NCBI GenBank assembly: GCA_043228905.1 | Contig: JBHGNT010000002.1 | Coordinates: forward strand, 6,696,001-6,760,000 | Direction: 5' to 3' | Source: Azolla caroliniana | Lineage: Eukaryota; Polypodiophyta | DNA length: 64,000 nt | Part shown: one piece after another, positions 32,018-43,838 of the stretch | Layout: each line of letters begins with the position of its first letter | Position numbering within the stretch: the stretch's first letter is position 1 | The notes under the pieces: generated by a model | The model's input: the letters and a program-made list of their open reading frames with translations, nothing else | Databases searched by the model: none | What the model was told of the DNA's origin: nothing | Position numbers and translations under genes: made by a program

Positions 32018-33136
32018 ATGTGAACAAAGGTGTGCATGTATGCACATGAACTAGGTCTTATGTACAAACAATTGTAAATAACGTCGTATTAATAAGTACA
32101 AGACAACATATCTTTTATTAGTATTTATGGGCCCTCGAAAAGAGGGGAAGAATAATAGGACATGATGGGAGGAATTTAAGGGAATCATGAGAAATATCTA
32201 ACAAAAAGGGTTGTCATAACTATTGATGTAATCGACCCTCCTTGAGCTATAAATGGAGGGGGGGAAACTGTTTTGGTGGGAGGGGAGGGAGGCGGAGGGG
32301 GGGGGGGGGATTCAGTCATTTTGGGGAATTCAAATTCTATGGGGATCTCAGCTCTATCTTGTCGAATAGGTGGTGTGAGGCCTTCTGCTCGCGTAGGTAG
32401 CCCATGTGCTCTCCACCACAAGATCACAAGTGTGTGTTTGTTGAGCTCGAAGCTCTGTTTGCCTGACTAAGGCCATCTCTTTGTATTTTCTCTTGAAATT
32501 AATTGATTTTTTTGTGTTGTATCCGGGTGCTCTATCAGTGGCCTTTGCTTTGGTCTCTCTATGTTGTGTCAATATTAATATCTTGTCTATGGTGTCCAGG
32601 GAGGTGTCATTTTCTCCCTTTTCTCTTTCTACGCTTACCGTCTAGTATTCGTAATCCCGTGTGTTCATCTTTCTGAAATTACGTAACAAGGTTGGATCGA
32701 TCGCTGCAAAAGCTCTGTTGGCACTCATATTTAAGCTCCTTGGTTTGAGACCCCGACGGTCCCGCCCGAGACGACCCGCAAGTCGTGGATTTCCGTGACA
32801 TCCTAAAGCCATCTCTTTGTATTTTCTCTTGAAATTAATCGATTGTTTTGTGTTGTATCCAAGTGCTCTATCTGTGGCCTTTGGTTTGGTCTCTCTAAGT
32901 TGTGTCAATATTGATATGTTGTCTGTGGTGTCCGGGGAGGTGTCATTTTCTCCCTTTTCTTGTTCTACGCTTACCGTCTAGTATTCGTGAGCCCGTGTGT
33001 TCATCTTTCTGAAATCTGATAATAGGGTTGGATGAGTCACTGCAAAAGCTCTATCAGCACTCATATTTAAGCTCCTTGGTTTGAGATCCCGACAGTCACA
33101 CCCGAGACGACCCACAAGTCGTGGATTTTTGTGACA
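32018..33136 (+). repeat. GypB 5' LTR with internal 336-bp tandem duplication
   Basis: The end is secure: GTGACA, four bases, PBS. The start is a guess from comparison with GagA, whose TATA lies 150 bases in. The TATA is CTATAAATGG at 32247-32256. A block starting GCCATCTCTTTGTATTTTC at 32472 recurs at 32808 (copies 32472-32807 and 32808-33136), so the U5 region is doubled. Confidence 0.6.
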
Positions 33137-33167
33137 TCCTTGTTGAACCTGACGTGAAAAGGGCAGC

Positions 33168-35262
33168 AAAGGAGCTATGATGAAAGGTGGAAAGCTAGCA
33201 GAAATGATGGTGGTGGCCATGGACCACCTCATGAGCGCAAGGGACGGGTCAGCAGGCCTCGACAAGGCCATAGAGACCATAGTCGACACATCCAGCCGAT
33301 TCAACGGACGAGACATTATGGGTTATTTGGAGGCCTTTAAGGCCTAAATGTTGATGGGGGATATTCCGAACGACAGACGATTGTCTGAATTTACCTAGGT
33401 CGTGATGCCGACCATCCACGTAGAGGTGCTCAAAAGGCAGGGAGACAGTAGAAACTGGGCGGACTTCGAGGAGTGACTGCTTGAAAAATATCGCTTTGAT
33501 TACTCACTCCCGTTGTCGAAGAAGGAGCTCATGAATTGGGTCGAGCTCCCCTGGAAGGGAAGGAATACAATGTCAGTTCCCCATGAATTCGAGAAGAGAT
33601 TTGCACAACTCTTGGCATTGAAGTGGACCATGCTCGATACAAGCAAGGTTCTATTATGTCAAGATCATGACCGGCCACAACCGGTCTCCCCCATGAATGT
33701 TTGGTGCAAAGAATCTAGATAAATAGTACACAGACGGAAAACGAAAAGGCAAGGAAAAACAAGGGCAGAGACACCAGATGTTTTACGTGGAAAACCTGAA
33801 AGGGAAAAACCACAAGGGTCCACAAACCTCGAGAAACAAAATCATTAATAATGAGGGAGGAATACAAGAAGACTCGAAGGCAACAACCTCGAGCTCGTCT
33901 TTGTCAAAAATGATGGTTGTAGAGTTACTCACACTCTTACACACACACTCTCTCTCCTACTAGTTATAGAGGCAACTACCTTCTCTAACTATACAACAAT
34001 AATCAACTACTTGCCCTAAGTGTATATATACTCATATACACATCAGACTATTTACAAATATAGCCTCAATGGGCACATCTAGACTATTTACAAATATAGT
34101 CTCTCGAATCGGTTATACAATGGATTCTCAGTTTCAATTCTCCTCCTGGAGATGGGCGATGGCCTAACGATCGATTGGGCCATGGTCAAGAGGGTATGCA
34201 ACTGTTTCAATAAACAGCATGAATGGAATGACGAGGGGAGGTCGTCGACAGGCCCGACCACAAGAGAGGAGTAATAGGGGAGGTGACAACTCGATCGGAG
34301 TTCCGACCAATGTAGTCGACGGACCATTGGGAGGCACAATGTTGGAGGAGCTCACAAAGATAGTGTACGACCTCCAGATTGCTCAAGCTCCGAGGGATGG
34401 TAGGAGTCAAATCTCATGATCGACACCCGCCTAACGGCCTTAGGTGCATGCGGTGCGTTAATGTCGACCACATCCGGAGGGACTAGGCCGACTTAGCCGA
34501 GAATAATGTCGTCTATCTCTAGAATGACCAAGTACATGCCAGTGAGACAAGGAGGCCCCTAGAAATGAACACTGGTCGAGGCGAATGAAGAGGATAATGG
34601 ATGAGGCGGCGGCGCAACATGTAGAGGTCATCCATTACTCAGCGTCAGTCGGTATCCGAGTCGGAGGAGATAAGTGCGTCAGGATAGGAAACGACACCAA
34701 ATTCTGGTTGGTGGTGTTAGAGGGCTTCTCCGGAAAGAAGCTAAGGAAGGAAGAGGCGGACTGCACAAAGAGACAGATCCAAGAGGTCACCGGGTGGAAC
34801 GACCCGGTGAAGGAGAAGACCAACTTCGTGGAAGCTGCATGCCAAAACTACAAAGTACTAATCAAAGCCAAGTGGGTCTGGAAGGCCGGAGGGGCAGGCC
34901 CTTCAGGCAAGTACGACATCCGGAGCAGACCGAAAAATGGTCACAATGGTCTGACCGACCCTCAAGAGAAGTCAAAGGGAAAACTTTCAAGCTTCTAGCT
35001 GAGCTTGGAATTAGAGAAGTCGATAGACCTACAAAAGGTCTTAGAGGAGCGAATCCTCGAATGTCGGGTGGAATTTACACTACAAGAAGTATTGGTCATT
35101 GCCAAGAAAGAATTACACAATACAATTATCGACCTGTGGAAGAGGAAGCAGCTCTTCATGGAGTCGGAAAATGAGAAACCAATTGAGCTAAAGGCGGCAC
35201 ACATCGACGAAATGGTGGGGGAAGAAGAGTATGCCGCCAACCACTACATGCAGCCGCACTAG
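33168..35262 (+). pseudogene. GypB gag, split by a solo LTR
   Basis: Starts near ATG 33178 (MMKGGKLAEMMVVAMDHLM), with SSRFNGRDIMGYLEAFKA like the GagA/GagB gag. It is cut at 33698-34119 by a minus-strand solo LTR. It resumes with GDGLTIDWAMVKRV and a zinc knuckle at 34444-34487 (CMRCVNVDHIRRD) whose last Cys codon is a stop. The segment MKRIMDEAAAQHVEVIHYSA matches GypR and GypA. The linker 35005-35262 (LQKVLEERILECRVEF) corresponds to GypA 23580-23640. Confidence 0.75.
33698..34119 (-). repeat. Minus-strand solo LTR of copia type (422 bp)
   Basis: On the minus strand it shows the CopA/CopB LTR plan: ATTTGTAAATAGTC, a TATA-like stretch, CTTAGGGCAA, GAGGTTGTTGCCTTCGAG, GTGGTTTTTCCC and TTTTCCACGTAAAACAT. 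It ends TG...CA. Flanks ATGAA (33693-33697) and ATGGA (34120-34124) fit a 5-bp duplication with one change. It is a distinct, diverged family. Confidence 0.75.
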
Positions 35263-35269
35263 GCAAAGG

Positions 35270-35760
35270 CTACAACGAAGACTCCAGTATGGATCAAAGA
35301 AGTGAAGGAGCCGGTCGTCACATTGATCGACCACGAATCAGAGATTAGTCTAATGTCATTAAATATCTACAAGAAAGGGAAGGAACGATCAACATGAAGC
35401 ACGGATGGAAGATTCGAGCAGCGACCCATTCCATGGAAGAACTATACGGTGCGTGCCCAAACATCCGAGTAAAGGTCGGTGACGTCGAAATGGACCATCA
35501 CTTCTTTGTGCAAGAGTCTTCCTCCCATCCAGTGATCTTGGGTGAGCCCTACATTACGACGGCCCAGATGGAGACGAAAGTGCTAGACAACGGTTCAGCC
35601 TATGCGAGGGTGAAGAGCCAGGACGGTCGGCACTCTATTTAGTTCCTGATGGTTCGGCCGAACCACGATAGAAACAGGGACTCTCCTGGCAGCAAAGGCC
35701 AAAAGGATTTTTGAAGAGGGTCATGACAATCTGGACAACTGACCGAAACCCCACACTTGT
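35270..35760 (+). pseudogene. GypB aspartic protease remnant
   Basis: TLIDHESEISLMS is the counterpart of GypA's LIDHGSEINLMS; the glycine of the DxGS active site is Glu here, so it would be inactive. MKHGWKIRAATHSMEELYG, HPVILGEPYIT and METKVLDNGSAYARV follow in the frame of 35394-35642. Confidence 0.75.
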
Positions 35761-37627
35761 CCATAGGTAGGAAATTTTGGTTCTTCGACAATGGAGGTTA
35801 TACAATAGTCGACATTGACGACCGGGAAAGACGACGAATCGAGGGGTGCTTAAAGGCATGCGGAGCCATGGACCCCAACAACTCAATCAGTGGCAGCGTG
35901 GAAGCGATCTCGTTCAACGACACCCTTGGGAAAATCAAAATGGCGATCGAGGGAGGTCTATGTGAAAACCAGACGATTTCAGCCAATTCTGTCGAGATAT
36001 ATGAGGTCATCAAGGATTTCGGGCAAATGGTCAGGGCGGGTCAAACCGCCCATATTTCCACCAAGTACAAAACTGTGGACAGGAAGGTGAGGCCAGTTGC
36101 GACACCCTTACCTGAGGATAGTTGGGAGAGGATGAACGGGGTTGCAATCGACCCATGTGGCATAGGGCACCGGTTCACCGACGAGCCGCTACAGAAGCTC
36201 AAAATTGGTGGGGATAGCTTCCTACTACCCATAGACACGAACCTGTTTCCAGAGGATGCTCGAAAATCACGGGAGGGCTTTTGCATTCTCTCTGGAGGAG
36301 ATCGGGTGTGTAGATCCAACCATCGTCGAACATATGGTGATATTCATGGTACCGCATGTACCGTGGAACCTTAAATTGATTCTAGTAGCCAGAGCTCACA
36401 TCCGAAGCTAATGGAGCTACGCAAGGAGAAGATCGAGATGGGGATCCTTGAGCCGTCGAGTGCCCCATATTCAAATTGGTGGTTCATAGTGCTGAAGAAG
36501 AACAACATTTTGCGCTTTATATAGGACCTGCAACCAGTCAACAAAGTGACGATACAAAATGCAGGGGTTTGGCCGACCATTTATGAGTTTGTCAAGGCCT
36601 TCGCTGGAAGGTCGATCTACCTGGTCTTTGATTTTTACTCAGGGTACGATCAATTCCAACTAGTCGTCGAAAGTAGGGACATCACGACGATGCAGACCCC
36701 TCTCGGCTTAGTTCGGATGTGTACCCTACCGCAAGGAGGGACAAATTCTGTGGCGCACATGGTGAACACAATGAATAAAGTACTAAGGGACTGCATCTTG
36801 GATGCCATCATGCCATTCCTAGATGACATCTTGATAAAAGGGTGTCCAGAGGACCGGAAGGACGAGATCATTCGGGGAAGATGGGTGCCAGACGTTCATG
36901 ACCGACCACACTTCCGACTATGAGAAGATACTGTAGAGGCTGGATGGAGTGCGACTTACCTTCTCTGGGGAGAAGTCAACGTTCAGATAGTTGTTAATCC
37001 TAGGTTGGACTTAGCCGCTAACACAAGGTGTTCCCTTCCAGAACAGGTATCCAAAGGGATGGTCGGAGATATGGATGATGATTGAACACTTATTCACTTA
37101 ACACTATCCGGTTACTTTCTGGAATGCCTTCCGGAATCACAAACTTATCCAGATCTTAATTACACACGTAAGATTATGAATGATGGCACAAACGGCAAGT
37201 ACACAAAATAGACAATAAGATTAACAAGAACAACACTTAACACTTGTATTACTTCCATAAAATATACATCAATCAAGATCATTTTATAGAAATCCGATAA
37301 GAGTTTCAAAACGGTGTGTGGCGGCTACTAATTGGTGCAGATCCGGATCGGTACAATTATCCGGATCCATCATTTCCTTACCTATATTAATTCCTATATT
37401 AATAATACTCCTCCAGCCTTAATTCATCCTTGTTCACATTTCCTCATGCGGATCATACACATAAACCAACAACAGTCAAAGATCTTAGCGGTCGGTCACC
37501 TATGCAGACCTTATGGTTGGAAACAATTTGTGGCTAAGGTCGACACTATCTCAACGATGAAGGAGGAATGCAAATCGACCACGGAAGTCTGATGGTTCCT
37601 AGGGGCATGTGTCTTCTACCAAATTTG
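35757..37627 (+). pseudogene. GypB reverse transcriptase, interrupted
   Basis: Pieces: EDSWERMNGVAIDP, RNLKL/PWNLK near 36366, PYSNWWFIVLKKN near 36470, VFDFYSGYDQFQLVV, LPQGGTNSVAHMVN and PFLDDILIKG (FLDD catalytic box near 36818). After FSGEKSTFR a solo LTR (36992-37471) intervenes. The text then continues QSKILAVGHLCRPYG and FLGACVFYQIWI up to CopD at 37633. Several stops and at least two frame changes. Confidence 0.8.
36992..37471. repeat. Solo LTR (480 bp) in GypB RT
   Basis: Starts TGTTAATCCTAGG and ends AACCAACA. Flanks ATAGT (36987-36991) and ACAGT (37472-37476) fit a 5-bp target duplication with one C-to-T change. Removing it and one flank restores the RT reading across FR/QSKIL, matching GypA FGQEEIL. 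It is unlike any other LTR in the window; it includes a GATCCGGATC motif. Confidence 0.85.
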
Positions 37628-37632
37628 GATTC

Positions 37633-38083
37633 TGTTGAGATACAAGCTCAACATTGGTCGGATCAGCTGTGCAAGCCGAGAACCAGATTGGTTGGGACCG
37701 ATCGGTTAGGCCGAACTGGTGCGTAAATTGGGTGCGTAAACCGGTACGCAAATCGGTGCGTAACGAGAAGCCGTAGCGGTGCGTAAACCGTGAGGCCGTT
37801 GGAAAGATATTCCGCGTAGGAATATATTTTTAGGAGTTAGTGTAGAGCTCAATTATGAGCATTGAAGTACGTGTCAGCACTTCCATCAGTCTGTATGGAC
37901 TTGTATAAAAGTGCTAACTGAGCACATCCTATGTACAGATTGAGTATTCTTTTTGAATTACAGTTGTGTGTATTGACCCTCTCTCTCTCTATCTCTCCCG
38001 CGTATTGTGTGTGTCCAAACTCTCCATTAAACCTGTGTTTTCCTACGTTCTGTTTTCTGTTGCTTCCGCACGTTCTTTTTACA
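37633..38083 (+). repeat. CopD 5' LTR (451 bp)
   Basis: Starts TGTTGAGATACAAGCTCAAC (itself containing an inverted TTGAG...CTCAA) and ends TCTTTTTACA. It contains GGTGCGTAAA repeats at about 37720-37790, with about 35 bp more of them than the 3' LTR. The PBS TGGTATCAGAGC follows at once at 38084-38095. Confidence 0.93.
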
Positions 38084-38172
38084 TGGTATCAGAGCGCGAG
38101 GGTTGAGAACCTCTGCAACTAACCTTAGCTCAAGAAGAAAACCTAACCTTCATAAAGAACAGGAAAAACAAA

Positions 38173-38993
38173 ATGGATAGAGGCATGGCTAGCTCGCTTC
38201 CAACAGAGAAGCTCGACAGAAACAACTACGCGTCTTGGTCTTATAAGATGCACCAGTACTTGCTCAGGCACGGTTACTGGAGCTACGTTGACGGAGCAAA
38301 TGACACAGCACCCGACTCGGCACACAAAGACTTCCCGGCTTGGGAACAGTCGGCAAGCAGAGTTCTCTACTGCTTCGCGTCGTGTGTGGGCGAACAGCTT
38401 CTGAGCTATATTCGGGATGCACAAACGCCAAAGGATGCTTGGGGAAATCTGAAGAAGATTTTTGCCACAAGCACCACAACCAGGAAGCTTCAACTCCGAT
38501 AGGAGCTGAGCAACTTACAACAACGCGACTTGTCAGTGGCTGATTACACCCCGAAGATCAAAGAGATATGCGACTCCTTAGCCTCTATCGATGTGAATGT
38601 CGAGGAAGGCGAGATGGTGCAGATCTGTCTCGGGGGACTCATGTCGAAGTTCAAAGCGTTCCGAACTACTGTATGTACATGGGAGAATACGCCATCCATT
38701 TTCGACCTACAGTCAATGCTCCTTATAGAGGAGAACCACACGGCTGCATCAACGAGCACACATGCCGACAGCAAGATGTTGTACACGGAGGGAGATAGGC
38801 GGACGAGGCGAGTCAGTGCGCAACCGAAGCGGCCGACGGGACTGAGGAAGGAGGCATCGAAGTGATGCCGATAGCAATTCCGGACCCTCCAGAAACAGGC
38901 AGAGTCGAGGCGACGAGAACCGACAAGGGAAATCCATCGCGGAATGTTAGTATTGTGGCAAGAAAGGCCACAAGGTGAGTGAGTGATGGAAGA
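38173..38993 (+). pseudogene. CopD gag, with stops and a damaged zinc knuckle
   Basis: ATG 38173; copia gag text MDRGMASSLPTEKLDRNNYA, SWSYKMHQYLLRHGYW, LSYIRDAQTPKDAWGNLKKI. A TAG at 38500-38502 replaces a Gln codon, and the same frame continues to TGA 38863. The CCHC knuckle at about 38945-38990 has stops in place of its Gln after the first Cys and of its last Cys. The sequence ends at 38993, where minus-strand GypC begins. Confidence 0.85.
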
Positions 38994-39979
38994 AATCCAT
39001 CCGCCATTGATTCGTCCATAGCCACCTTCGGTTCGATGTCATCTTTCGTGGCGACCTCCTCAATCAAGTCCTCCTTGCTCTCTTTCACTGCATCAATTAT
39101 GCAAACATAAATTATGATGACCCCTTTTTCACCCGATGTTTCGAGCACTTGTATTCCGAAATCTTCTTCTACACTTGGGTTATTGGCCTTATCCTTCGTC
39201 ATCGTTCTTTCGCAAGACAAGAGGGTAGCTTGTTTTACACCCTCTTCCGTTGCACCATCATGTTGTATTTCGGCCTTCATATCGGCTCCATCGTTTGTCT
39301 TCAATCGACCATCCTTCATCGGCCATGTCGTTGACAAGATTCTCATCTTCCTCTCATCATGTCTCCGGCGTACCCTTTGGACTTCGGCCCAATCTTCAGT
39401 AAGACCATTCGCACCGTCATCGTCTTCGAGTTCGATCCCGATGTCCATCCTTTCTTTTCGATCGATCGATTTTACGAACATTAGGACTTTATCCTCTCCC
39501 ACCAATCTTTGTTCCCGCTTCGAGAGTCAAGCAAAACGATGCTCGAACTCTAGGAATACTTGTGTTGCACTCCGATAGGTCTTCTCAGATGCCACCCATT
39601 CATCGAATTCTCGCCGATCTTGTCCCTTCGATCTCTTGAAATCATATGCCTCTCGTAAAGCTTCTTCAAAGGACTCCCATGTTGGGGTATGTTGCCCTAT
39701 TTTGTGGATTCTCTCTTGTAACTCATCTATGACTACTCAATTGAAGGACGTCACATGCAATCCTTCCGGTATCCCACATCGCATCATCTCGGCCTTGTAT
39801 TCACATAGATATCGTGACACATCCTTTCCGTCGAATTCCCCGTTTCTTTGCACAAGCCGCACTACTGTTGATTTCATCTCCGACATTGTGCATTGCTGTT
39901 CTCGCATCCGCTTAATCATCATCATCATCATATTCATCGCATCTTGTTGATTCTCCATCTCCTTACCACCCCTCTTCAC
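38994..39979 (-). pseudogene. GypC gag
   Basis: Starts at 39979 or the inner ATG of MENQQDAMNM. GEFDGKDVSRYLCEYKAEMMRCGIPEG matches GypA's FNGKDVSRYLRDYKAKMLRCGISEG. A TGA follows at 39737. A second part, 39505 to the cut, carries EDKVLMFVKSIDRKERMDIG and ELEDDDGANGLTEDW, nearly the same text as GagB gag. This shows that GypC and the gag-only elements share one gag lineage. Confidence 0.8.
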
Positions 39980-39996
39980 GTCAGGTTCACCAAATG

Positions 39997-40660
39997 TGTC
40001 GTGCCTTTCGGCGTCAGATCGTTTGTGTGAGCCGGGTGGGAACCGTTGGGGTTTTGGACTAGGAAGAGGAAGAATTTGAGGCGATTTTAAATATGAATAG
40101 ATTATTATAAACTTGTGAATCCCACAAGTATAATATATTTTATTAATCAGTATTTAGATAAGAATATGTATTTAGATTGAAAGAAAGATATAAGAAACTT
40201 GTGAATCCCACAAGTATAGATTATATTATTTTCGTGAATCCCACGATTATATTAATTGGTTGGTGTTTTCGGAAATATATCCAATTTCCAAGTATTTCAC
40301 ACACCCCCCCATTACATTGTGCTCCCCCATCCTTATGTACTGATGAGGGAGTCTTACAATCCATACTTTTTCTTCTCTAACTATAGACTCCATGCTTTTC
40401 CTATAGATAGACTATATGCTTTATCTAAAGTGATCATGCTTTTTCTATCTTGTGCGTTTTTTATCGACGATAGTGTTCATGCACGCTAGATATGCATGTG
40501 TAGCTTTTTCTTTTAGCATGCGTTTTTCGTTTAACTAAAGTTTAACTAAATCTTGCCCTATGCATGTATGATTTATTTTGACATTTTCTTCTATTTTATC
40601 ATATTTACTAAAACGTTACTTTATAAGTTTTTTATGTAATGTACAAAATACACTACGACA
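39997..40660 (-). repeat. GypC LTR (664 bp)
   Basis: Tips TGTCG...CGACA on the minus strand. Contains repeated TTGTGGGATTCACAAGT-like blocks near 40105-40245, as in the GypA LTR's CGTGGGATCCACG, and CATGCACGC motifs near 40480. AT-rich. Confidence 0.85.
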
Positions 40661-40664
40661 ACGT

Positions 40665-41214
40665 TGTCATGAAGATTTCCGGCTACGGTGTGAAACCGGG
40701 ATGGAATGGGCAAGTCGGTGGTGTACAACATGTGCACATGTATACTAGGAAATGGTGTATAGAAATAAGAGGGGAAATTTTATCCCACATTGTAAGGTCC
40801 CTCCCTCCTTGGGCTATAAAAGGAAGGGAGGGGTCACTTATGAAGGGGTTGCCTATTTTGAGTGAGAGAGGTATACCACTTAGGTCGAGGGTTTTCTTCT
40901 GGGTTTCTTTTTGGGTTTCTATGCTTCTTTGCTTACTTATCGGGTTAGGGTTTTCTTGTAGTCATTTTGGGTGCAGCCTATGCGACCTTGGTTGTAATCA
41001 TTTGTGAACTCTTAATATAGCATGTTGATGTTTCTTTTCTTGTGGGTGTATCTTGCCTCCATCTATTCTATTCTATGTTAATGTGCTATTCTTCCCCCTT
41101 CTCCTCTTGAGCTAAACTTCCATTTTGTGTCTTATTCCTTCTCCTCTACTCCCTAGTCCCAAACCCCCGTGGTCCCGCCTCAAATCCTACACGTACTCGC
41201 GGAATATCGCGACA
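40665..41214 (+). repeat. GagA 5' LTR (550 bp)
   Basis: Starts TGTCATGAAGATTTCC and ends TATCGCGACA. The promoter CCTTGGGCTATAAAAGGAAG lies near 40808-40827. PBS TGGTGAACCCGACGTGAAG comes after four bases (TCTT). It is 55 bp longer than the reassembled 3' LTR because of TCTATTCTATTC-like sequence at about 41055-41100. Confidence 0.9.
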
Positions 41215-41258
41215 TCTTTGGTGAACCCGACGTGAAGAGGCGGCAAGGGAGGACGGAG

Positions 41259-43101
41259 ATGGAAGACCAAGACTTCGACTTTGCGGAGATGATGGCGAAG
41301 ATTGTGATGGATGCCTGACGGAAGAAGACGAGGCAAGATGCGGCGCAACAGGCCATCGAGAGGGTGGTCGATCAAGTCGGCCGATTCAATGGGAATGATG
41401 TCCCGAGGTTCTTGGAAGCGTACAATGCTGAGATGACGAAGAGGGGCGTGGACGAAGCGATGCGGCTAGAATATTTTCATCGAGTGGCGGCTGTATCGGT
41501 GCACAAAGAGGTCAAGGAGCTTCAAGAAGCTCACGAGTCGTGGGAGTCCTTTTGAGGGAGCTCTATTGGAGGCATACGGATACGCGAAGCCGGAGTGGGT
41601 ATGCCGGCAAGCAGATGGGGAGTGGTCGGCAACAATGTGGCCCGCGAGCAGCGGAGAAGAGAGGGTGGTGAGTGGCTACGCACTACCGCCGGAAGAGAGC
41701 TTGACACGCGACAAACCGAAGGAGTACAACCTAGAGGCATTGGTATGGGAAGCGTGCGAGAGCGTGAAGGCGAAGTTCGAAGCCAAAGAAGGGCTTATTA
41801 TGGAGTCGGGCGGGAGACGATTGGAGGATGCGGAGGAAGAAGCCTCCCTATGCATGGACGATGGGGCCTATGCGGAGGCCGGAAGAACATTCAACGGCGA
41901 CGACGTGGGAGATGGTGCGGAGCAAGCGACCCTCTCGTCTTGCGAAAAAGGGACGGCCATGGATGAGGCCGATGACTACGAAGCGGGGAGTGCCACTTCG
42001 AGAGTGGGCGGAGGATTCGGGACACGGTGGCCCGAAACATCAAGCGGGGAGGAGACAAGCGGTGGTGTCAGGACCTTACCCACACCGATTCTAGAGACTC
42101 CGGTGTCCGGCCCGAGAGCCGGTGTGAGACCTAGAGTGACGAACAATGGCAGCAGCAAGGCGGGTAACCAAGACGACGGCAAGGAGATCGAGGAAGAAGA
42201 GGCGGCAAGCGTAATCGAGTCTTGTGCGATCGGAGACGGGGTAGCCGCGGACAACGACGTCCGGATGGAGGCGGCTACTGGCATAACGAGTGGCGGTGCC
42301 GGGACCTTACCCACACCGGTTCTAGAGACTCCGGCATCCGGCCCGAGAGCCGATGTGAGACCTAGAGTGATGGACGGTGGCGGCAGCAAGGCAGGCAACC
42401 GAAACGACGAACAGGAGGATGTGAGGCCCGGAATGGGCGTATACAAAGGGGCCGAAGGAGAGACCGGGAGCAGCAAAGAGGCGAGAGTCGGGAACCGACC
42501 CGACCGGAAGATGGCTAGGAAGAAGAACGGAGCAGGGGCCAGTGAATCGGGCCCAAACCGAAGAAGAGCTGGCAAGGCCAGATTTGTTCGAACAAACGTG
42601 TACCGGCTGGTGACGATTGTGAAAGAGAGCCAACCGAACCGGAACACGATCGGTCGAGGCCGATCCGGGCAAAGGTTATGTTGGCATCATTGGAGGTCGA
42701 GGCACAAGGGTCACAACACCCGGTGCGAGCCGGTGAGCACGAGAAGGAGGTTAGTTAGGCACGATGAGTACGGTTCAGTGAAGGACCGAGAGCGAGAGGA
42801 ACCCTCCACACCCATTCTAGAGATTTCGGCGGTTGCGGATCAACATAAGACCGGAGAGAAGGCTGGTGGCGGCGAAGAGTCAGAGGCCGACGCAGAGTTC
42901 GGGTCTACGGCGAGAGAAGGGCGTAAAACGGAGCATGCACTACAGCCGGCGAAGGGCAAAGAAGCAAGCATGCACCCGGAAGAGCGGCAACGAGTGACCG
43001 GCAACGGCGAACCGTTTGAGCCTTTCAGAGGCGAGCGTGCGGCAAAAGACAGAGCGATGAGATGTCGGGATCGGAGGATGAACGGTGAGAGCGGAGGATA
43101 G
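41259..43101 (+). pseudogene. GagA gag with long repeated tail
   Basis: ATG 41259 is followed after 19 codons by TGA (41316-41318). The frame continues with ERVVDQVGRFNGNDVPRFLE, the Ty3 gag domain. A one-base insertion near 41551 (run of T) shifts it, and the rest runs 41566-43101. The tail is charged and low-complexity with a 77-residue repeat: TLPTP(I/V)LETP(V/A)SGPRA at 42077 and 42308, and a weaker STPILEISAV at about 42815. No CCHC knuckle is visible. Confidence 0.75.
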
Positions 43102-43158
43102 TGCGCGGAGAGCGACGGGCTACGCATCGGGAAGAGAAAGTGCGACTTCCTAGAGGGC

Positions 43159-43838
43159 ATGCGAGGCCAAGCGAGCCAAGAGGGCGCAAATCGAGACGAA
43201 GCGGTAACAAGAGCCACGACGGACACTGACACTGAGGTCGGGATGACGGTGCGCTCTACCACGAGAGAGCATTGCAAGCAAGGGAGAAATGAGGAGCATG
43301 TAATGGGATCACCTAAGGACCGAAGGACGCGCGCGTATTCGGAGGACAACGATGACACACAGGAAGATCCTATGGAAGGCACGCGTGGAGCAGAGAGAGT
43401 CGGCACACCGAGGTGTTCGAGACGTGGAGACGATCGAGCCGAAGGAGGGACATACGCGGCACGAAAAGGGTGGAATCCAGCGTGCGATTGGAGTGACCGG
43501 GGGCCCAATCAGAGAACATATGTGGCGGACAAAGTCGGGGTGACCAAGTCGGCAACGGCGTTCGGGAGGACCGATCGGGAAGGAAGGCGCAAAAGTCGGA
43601 TATGGCGGATCAGATGGAGCCAACGGTTCGGGGACACGCGGTGGACGTGGTGGATTGGATGGAGCCGGCGGGTCGGGGCCGGTAAGGAGCCGGCAAGACG
43701 GATCGGCGCCGGCAAGATATCGGCAAGACGGTCGGGTGCCGGGAAGGCTAAGAACCCAGTTGATCACCATCGCCGAAATCTCTCACCCTTTCCCTTTCTT
43801 GGCACGTACCGATGGACGTGCGGTTTGATGGGGCTGGA
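43159..43838 (+). pseudogene. GagA distal internal region, Arg/Gly-rich open frame
   Basis: An open frame from 43159 runs through to the 3' LTR. It is rich in Arg, Gly, Thr and Trp with short repeats (RVGAGKEPARRIGAGKISAR). It has no known domain. It may be the frame-shifted end of the gag tail. The last 30 bases before the LTR (ACCGATGGACGTGCGGTT) are the same in GagB. Confidence 0.4.

Larger units (their letters stand above)
38994..40660 (-). mobile_element. GypC: truncated Ty3 element, minus strand
   Basis: From the right: LTR 40660-39997 (TGTCGTAGTGTATTTTG...GGCACGACA), four bases, PBS TGGTGAACCTGACGTG (39992 leftward), then gag to 38994, where it is cut. The LTR tip resembles the solo LTR at 25654. 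ACGT (40661-40664) adjoins its outer end. The 3' half and second LTR are gone, together with part of CopD. Confidence 0.85.

Noticed and set aside
32676-32705. Small-subunit rRNA 3' end (ACGTAACAAGGTTGGATC)
   Set aside because: Only a short chance similarity; the tandem copy at about 33010 reads GATAATAGGGTTGGATG, and the whole lies within an LTR.
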